From: Lentinula raphanica
Taxonomy: Eukaryota; Basidiomycota; Agaricomycetes; Agaricales; Omphalotaceae
Direction: 5' to 3'
Length of the DNA: 64,000 nt
Assembly (NCBI GenBank): GCA_027919835.1
Contig: JANVFP010000047.1
Location: 244,584-308,583 of the forward strand
The notes beneath the pieces are model-generated. The model did not search any database and had not been told where the DNA came from. It saw only the letters and a program-made list of their open reading frames with translations. A program made the translations under genes and the position numbers. Each line of letters opens with the position of its first letter. The stretch's first letter is position 1. Of this stretch, positions 59,340-64,000 are shown in pieces.

Positions 59340-60829
59340 GAGCTTAGAACCAATAGATCTATTCGTATTACCAGTGGGGATGGATTATTCAAGGCCCAGA
59401 CTCAACAGATCTATTCACTTAGAGCGAGTTTCGGGATGGATCAGGTCGCAGGAATGTGACTAAACGGAGAAACAACCAAAGTGTATCATCCCAGTTACAT
59501 GTGGACGTTTCCTAAATGGGAAATAGACGCCTGAGATGTACAGCTTTGACCAGGAGTGTTGCAAGGGTAGATCTTTCGACTTCACCATTGTTAAACCTCT
59601 GGATCTATTCGATATATGCATATCGTTGGAAAGCTAGAAGCCAAACGAACCTATTGGGACAGGTTTCCCCCCTTTATATGTACTCCCATTCAGTTGGAGA
59701 GGCATACAACCGTTCACATAGCGGAATCAAATGAAGAAACGTTTGAGTTACCTGTGCAGGAGCTTATCCGTGCCCTTTAACCACCAGCATGTGGATGGAC
59801 GCACAGACCAGGTCCGGATTCGAAGATCAGGCAACTAGATCTCGACGAAGGACCACCAGAAATGGACATTTTACTTGTTTTTATCCTTTTTACTCTCTGT
59901 TTCTCTGGTGTTTGTATCGTTTCTCGTCCTATCTTTCCTTATTTGTATCAGATCTCGGACTCCGTTCTCTCAAATCTATAGATCTATTCCATAAAATAGT
60001 AAATTGGCTACAGATCTCTTCGTAGAAGTACTTAAGGACGTAGCCTACAAAAATATATTCAGGTTTTGTGCCCAGTTTCTCTGACTAGCTAACCTTTGCT
60101 CTCATACGTGAGGAGTAAAGGCTTTGTAAGCCGGGCGGTCTTCGAAAGTGGTTGTGAAATTCTCATCTCGTTAGGCCCGATATCTTGTCAGTTGATAAAG
60201 TCTCAGCTAGATTTGAATCGAAGGTAGACTCCTATCGTGGAGATACAGAGGGCTTGGTTCTCGGTTGTTCCAAGTGAGCGTTCAGAGTTTCGGTGGCTCT
60301 GTTCAAGCAGACGTGTGGTGATCGGTGATCCATACGAGCTGTGAAGGTTTTCTGTGATCGGTGATCAGTAGATCTTCAACCTGGTTCTGATAGTATTTGT
60401 GTGGTCATAAAGTCTGATCTATACGAGTTCTTTCGTTCCTTGTAAACCCTTTGAGTGGATCACTCACCCCCTTCGAGTCCAGATCAAAAGATCTGTACTT
60501 CCATGTCACTTCGCTCTGTTGACCTGTATTGCGGATCCAGTAGATCTTTTAAGACTACCAGTTCGTTCTAAGGTATAAGATCGTGCGGAATCTCTGACAA
60601 CGCCCCACACCTCGCTTAAATACATTTGACAAACGACATAAGAAGTATATTGGTGATCAGTGTTCAGTGATAAAGTCACTAGGTCATTAGATCTATCCAA
60701 CGAAGCATTAAATTGCACCCTTCATATCCTCGTTATCTGGAGCCCACCGCGAGGGGTGGAATCTATATTTTGGAACGAACTCGAGAGATCTATCGATTTC
60801 TCAAACCATTGCCTTAGGTCGAATTTTGT

Positions 60830-62707
60830 TTGATCTTAAAAATAGCTCCAAGGGAGTCTCGGACGTCGAAGAACGCAGGTTCTTTAGATTACTTTGATCC
60901 AGAGGTGCAAGCCCCGGATAAAAGAAAACGTGTTACAAAGAAGCCTACAGTTCCTGTCTACGATCCGAAGAACCTCGGACGAGCAAAGAGCAATCCAGAT
61001 AACGGGACTGCTGCTAGATCTGCTTCTGAAGTTCCAAGAACGAACAGATCTGGTGTAGTGCAAGGAAGCAGTAGACGTCAGGCAGTTACTGCTGAACCAG
61101 TCGATTTGACTAGTTTGAATCCTACATTACCAAACTCTATTTCTTTTGACTTGCAACGTATCGTGTTTGGGAACAGAATACCAAATATAACGATGAGTAC
61201 TACACAAAATGACCAAAATGCACAAGGTGCAAACGAGGCCCCAGTGGATATCCTCAAACTGTTGGGACCTCCTGCGTTGTCTCCTGAAGAGCAAGGGGAA
61301 TACAACAATGCGAAGTTCCCTGCCACTCATAAAACGGCTATGATCTTGGATCTAGCTGATCCTATCCAAATGCCTGAATGGATGAGGTTCTGTCTAACGA
61401 CGTTCCAAGCCACGGGTGTGACCTCTGAGAAGGTGAAGATGCAAAGGATCTTTGGATGGATGACCCTCCAGACGAAGCAGGCCTTAGAGCATCTCCCTGG
61501 AGCAGAGGAAGGAAAGGAGGATGCAGATCAATTCCTTCGAGCCATGATTGAGCGGTTCCCGTCTATCTTTGGCAAACCCCTGGGTTCCAAGAAAGCTATG
61601 CTGGAATTGGTTCAGAGGTTTCGACCATTGAGAGTCGAGGATGGATCTGAGCTGTTGATCTATTGTATGTTGTTCGAAGTCGAGGCCAATAAGTTGTTGA
61701 AACCGCCTCCGGCGATTGGAAACCATGAATTGGTGTCGGTCTTTCTATCAGCATTCGATGGAAACCTGAGAAAAGCTGTCTCGAAACGAGTTCAGCATCA
61801 GGTCCCCAACTCGAAACTTGCGAAACGACGTACGGATGATCCATATACGTTCTCGGAATGGAAAAGTGCTGCAGAGGCTGTGGCTAGGCAGCCCCCTCTC
61901 GAATCACTATACCAGACCTTTACTGGGACGGATGGAGCTGTCCTGAATGCAGAGACCAACTCTAGGGGAGGGATCTATATTCCGGTGGTTACCCCGGCAG
62001 CTGCTAAAGAGGAAACGCCAGATCTGACCCGTTTCTTTGCTACAGACACTAGATCTAGTGTTAAGCAGGAACAGGCAGAGGACCATGAACGTGCCTTTGT
62101 GGAAAATGTGGACAAATCGTCGTTGATGCTCAAAGAAATGGGGAATCTTAAGACGCGTTTTCAGGATGAACTGACGTCGTTGCAGCAGTTGCTCAATGAT
62201 GTTAGGGCAGGAAAATCGGATGCTGGAATGCGACCCCAGCCCAGACCTGGCTTTTCTGGTAGTAGTAATCCCGGAACCAGTGGGCAGGGTCGAGGGATCC
62301 TTAATGTAAATCCCCCTCCAGGCCAAGGAATGCCAGATCGAACGTGTTTCTTGTGTCGAGGACCAGATCATATGATGAGTAACTGTCCTTTGTTCATGGA
62401 ACTCCTTGGGAAAGGCTGGGTGATGCCGGAGTCTCAAGGATCCAAACGTCTTAAGCTGAAAGATGGATCTCCGTTACCAAATAACTTTGGTCCGGAAACT
62501 CGATACCAAAAGATCGTGAAATATGCTCAGAGCAAGAACTGGCCTGTTTTGGCGACGTTATACAATGATCTAATCCCCGATGAAGAGGATTATGCAGATC
62601 AGTTGGGGGATCCTACTTGGTTGTACCTTGCCAACGTAGTTGAGTCTTCCCAGGGGAGATCTAGCAACAATGTTGCAACGGTGTACAGTAATGAGTCGGG
62701 AAACTAG
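60830..62707 (+). CDS. gag: Retrotransposon Gag polyprotein
   Basis: Capsid/nucleocapsid protein. The frame is open from 60818, but its first in-frame ATG is only at 61193 (MSTTQNDQNAQG). The ~120 codons upstream look coding (SLDYFDPEVQAPDKRKRV), so initiation may be non-ATG, spliced, or damaged. The capsid part reads LLGPPALSPEEQGEYNNAKF, MPEWMRFCLTTFQATG and FLRAMIERFPSIFGKP. The nucleocapsid zinc knuckle CFLCRGPDHMMSNC (C-x2-C-x4-H-x4-C) is at about residue 385 counted from the ATG. A tail follows with YQKIVKYAQSKNWPVLATLY. The stop TAG at 62705-62707 sits directly behind a -1 slippery heptamer. Confidence 0.85.
   Translation: MILKIAPRESRTSKNAGSLDYFDPEVQAPDKRKRVTKKPTVPVYDPKNLGRAKSNPDNGTAARSASEVPRTNRSGVVQGSSRRQAVTAEPVDLTSLNPTLPNSISFDLQRIVFGNRIPNITMSTTQNDQNAQGANEAPVDILKLLGPPALSPEEQGEYNNAKFPATHKTAMILDLADPIQMPEWMRFCLTTFQATGVTSEKVKMQRIFGWMTLQTKQALEHLPGAEEGKEDADQFLRAMIERFPSIFGKPLGSKKAMLELVQRFRPLRVEDGSELLIYCMLFEVEANKLLKPPPAIGNHELVSVFLSAFDGNLRKAVSKRVQHQVPNSKLAKRRTDDPYTFSEWKSAAEAVARQPPLESLYQTFTGTDGAVLNAETNSRGGIYIPVVTPAAAKEETPDLTRFFATDTRSSVKQEQAEDHERAFVENVDKSSLMLKEMGNLKTRFQDELTSLQQLLNDVRAGKSDAGMRPQPRPGFSGSSNPGTSGQGRGILNVNPPPGQGMPDRTCFLCRGPDHMMSNCPLFMELLGKGWVMPESQGSKRLKLKDGSPLPNNFGPETRYQKIVKYAQSKNWPVLATLYNDLIPDEEDYADQLGDPTWLYLANVVESSQGRSSNNVATVYSNESGN
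62698..62704 (+). promoter_or_regulatory. -1 ribosomal frameshift slippery heptamer
   Basis: G GGA AAC in the gag frame, an exact X XXY YYZ site, immediately followed by the gag stop TAG. Slipping back one base reads GGG AAA CTA GAG GAT CCG ATG and enters the pol frame. The same heptamer works in type D retroviruses. Confidence 0.7.
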
Positions 62708-62715
62708 AGGATCCG

Positions 62716-64000
62716 ATGATTGAGTCGAGCAAGGGACGAAAAACAAGGTCCCAGCTGAAGGACACGACTCATGAGGATGAACCTAAGCCCCGTTCATTGA
62801 AAACTGTGCCTCCCACTAAGACGAAATGTTTTGATGGAGTGCACATACCCGTAGATCGAAATCACCCAAATTTTAAAACTGTTGCCAATCAATCCAAATC
62901 TGCTCCTGAACCATCCAATTCGAAAGATCTGAGCGGAAAATCGAACAGATCTAATCATTCATCAGGGGATACTTCACTAGGGAAGTCGAGATCTGTTAGT
63001 GTCGAAGAGAAATCGGATAAAGAGGATTCTGATTCTGAAGTAGAATTAGTTGAGGAAACTAGTGAGACCACTCGCAAAGTGCGTTTCAGGGAGCCCTCAC
63101 CCTCTAGATCTGACGAAACACATCGACCTTTTGATCATGTCCCACCCAGGGAAGTGTCACCCATACCTCGAAATCAACCAAAATCCAAACCGGAGAAGGT
63201 CACTGAATCTAAAGGATCTTCGAAGGGACCCAAATTTCGGCTTCGGAATGAGTTATTCATTCCAGGCCTTGAAGAAGAATTAGCTGATCGGATTTCTCGT
63301 CAAATGATCACATTGACTGCTGCTGAGGCATTCCAATTGTCAGGCAAAGTCAGGCAGATCATGATGAGGAAGATGAAAAACCGCCAAGTGCGTCCACAAG
63401 AACGAATCAAGTCCTTTGTTAATGAGGCCCATGATGTTGAACCTAGTGTCGAGGAAATCCCGAGAACAGGGATGGAGATGCAACAGTTCATTGCCGTGGA
63501 AGATCTCAGTCTGTCAGAAGGATTGATCTTTGAGAAAATACTCGAGGATCGAGATGGCATGAAGGCAGGGGATTATGTTCAGTTGGATCCGGTGGTAGCT
63601 TTTCTTCATGATGTTGATGAAAATGATTCACGTCGTGACATGACTATAGTAGCCACTATGGGAAATGGCTTAAGATCTGTGTGGCCAGTTGTGAATAATC
63701 GAGATGATCTAGACATCGAGAGTGTGTTAGACTCTGGATCTCAGATTGTTGCTATCGATATGTGTGTTGCCTTAGGATTAGGACTAGGTTGGGATCCGAA
63801 AGTGACCATCCAAATGCAGAATGTGCATGGAGGTCTGGCCCGTACCAAAGGACTGTCCAGGAACGTACCATTCCGATTTGGACCCATAACACTGTATCTA
63901 CAATGCCATGTGCAGGAAAAGGCACCCTTCGAAATTCTGTTGGGTAGACCTTTCGATGTACTGACAGAAAGTGTCATCCATACGTTTGGATCTGGTGACC
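62716..64000 (+). CDS. pol: Retrotransposon Pol polyprotein, N-terminal part (protease region)
   Basis: Open in one frame from 62695 to the window end; the first ATG is at 62716, eight bases after the gag stop. It is in the -1 frame relative to gag. The first ~300 residues are charged and Ser-rich linker (SLKTVPPTKTKCFDGVHIPV). The aspartic protease follows, with the active-site-type DSGSQIVAID at about residue 339 and a second-lobe EILLGRPF motif near 63945. The usual DTG is DSG here, which is acceptable for retroviral-type proteases. Reverse transcriptase and integrase would lie beyond the window. Confidence 0.82.
   Translation, partial: MIESSKGRKTRSQLKDTTHEDEPKPRSLKTVPPTKTKCFDGVHIPVDRNHPNFKTVANQSKSAPEPSNSKDLSGKSNRSNHSSGDTSLGKSRSVSVEEKSDKEDSDSEVELVEETSETTRKVRFREPSPSRSDETHRPFDHVPPREVSPIPRNQPKSKPEKVTESKGSSKGPKFRLRNELFIPGLEEELADRISRQMITLTAAEAFQLSGKVRQIMMRKMKNRQVRPQERIKSFVNEAHDVEPSVEEIPRTGMEMQQFIAVEDLSLSEGLIFEKILEDRDGMKAGDYVQLDPVVAFLHDVDENDSRRDMTIVATMGNGLRSVWPVVNNRDDLDIESVLDSGSQIVAIDMCVALGLGLGWDPKVTIQMQNVHGGLARTKGLSRNVPFRFGPITLYLQCHVQEKAPFEILLGRPFDVLTESVIHTFGSGD
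62721..62771 (+). promoter_or_regulatory. Possible frameshift-stimulating hairpin
   Basis: TGAGTCG (62721-62727) can pair with CGACTCA (62765-62771), and nested inside GGGAC (62733-62737) can pair with GTCCC (62748-62752). It begins 16 nt after the slippery heptamer, somewhat further than the usual 5-9 nt. Confidence 0.35.

Larger units (their letters stand above)
59340..64000 (+). mobile_element. Ty3/Gypsy-type LTR retrotransposon, 5' part
   Basis: Contains an untranslated leader/LTR region (about 59340-60829), gag, and the start of pol, and runs off the window. The class follows from the CCHC Gag, the protease motif at the start of pol, and the single long pol frame. The 5' boundary is approximate. 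It is placed where the AGATCT-rich composition that marks the element begins (first site 59355). A TGG-starting sequence at 60738 (TGGAGCCCACCGCGAGGGG) could be a tRNA primer-binding site, but the LTR end before it is not clear. Confidence 0.8.

Noticed and set aside
60738..60756. tRNA primer-binding site TGGAGCCCACCGCGAGGGG
   Set aside because: It has the right form, but no LTR end (CA) precedes it directly and the second LTR is outside the window, so it is only mentioned with the element.
1..64000. tRNA, rRNA and CRISPR-like features
   Set aside because: No T-arm/anticodon pattern, no rRNA segment and no regularly spaced short repeats were seen; CRISPR is not expected in a fungal genome.

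Overview
The window is nuclear DNA of a filamentous basidiomycete, most likely an Agaricomycete. Genes are split by many short (46-66 nt) GT-AG introns and lie close together on both strands. The housekeeping proteins are fungal in type. Several gene families are ones I know mainly from mushroom genomes: DUF6914-type small proteins, amplified aminoglycoside-phosphotransferase-like kinases, a T5orf172/Mug113 protein, and two Agaricomycete-restricted hypothetical families. All names come from reading translated sequence; no database search was possible.

1-43 kb is mostly a dense housekeeping block: 5'-truncated glutamine synthetase (+), Dcc1 sister-chromatid cohesion factor (+), a dynamin-like GTPase (-), a conserved hypothetical protein (+), NAD-isocitrate dehydrogenase subunit 1 (-), an alpha/beta-hydrolase (+), an ACMSD-type amidohydrolase (-), a short-chain dehydrogenase (-), pyruvate dehydrogenase E1 beta (+), the trifunctional histidine enzyme HIS4 (-), TFIIA small subunit (+), an RG-rich conserved protein (-), 3-methylcrotonyl-CoA carboxylase biotin subunit (-), a TspO/MBR protein (+), a disordered hypothetical protein (+) and an EF-hand mitochondrial ATP-Mg/Pi carrier (+). 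Several of these act in mitochondrial carbon, nitrogen and amino-acid metabolism, but nothing indicates co-regulation.

A lineage-specific insert sits at 6.1-12.4 kb. It is a tandemly duplicated head-to-head module in which an APH-like kinase (-) is paired with a DUF6914-type gene (+). One of the two DUF6914 copies is a frameshifted pseudogene. A third, intact DUF6914 copy lies alone at 22.5-23.2 kb. All three DUF6914 copies share a 15-bp upstream element. A MITE-like inverted-repeat element lies between the dynamin gene and this insert, and a second MITE with a 9-bp target duplication lies at 32.3 kb.

The most unusual coding locus is the divergent pair at 37.4-43.4 kb. One gene (-) encodes a roughly 970-residue protein with a Gly-rich collagen-like patch, coiled coils and a beta-rich C-terminus. 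The other (+) encodes a protein that resembles P47/TULIP-fold proteins and ends in a very His-rich tail. The start region of the minus-strand gene is an exact 71-bp tandem duplication.

From 43.4 kb to the end the window is accessory and repeat-rich. It holds a T5orf172 gene with one premature stop, ~150-bp imperfect tandem repeats, a 2.7-kb AT-rich inverted repeat with ~1.2-kb arms, several hypothetical genes, and the 5' part of a Ty3/Gypsy-type LTR retrotransposon that runs off the right end. Its gag and pol reading frames are joined by a canonical -1 slippery heptamer directly before the gag stop. The element is also strikingly enriched in the hexamer AGATCT.
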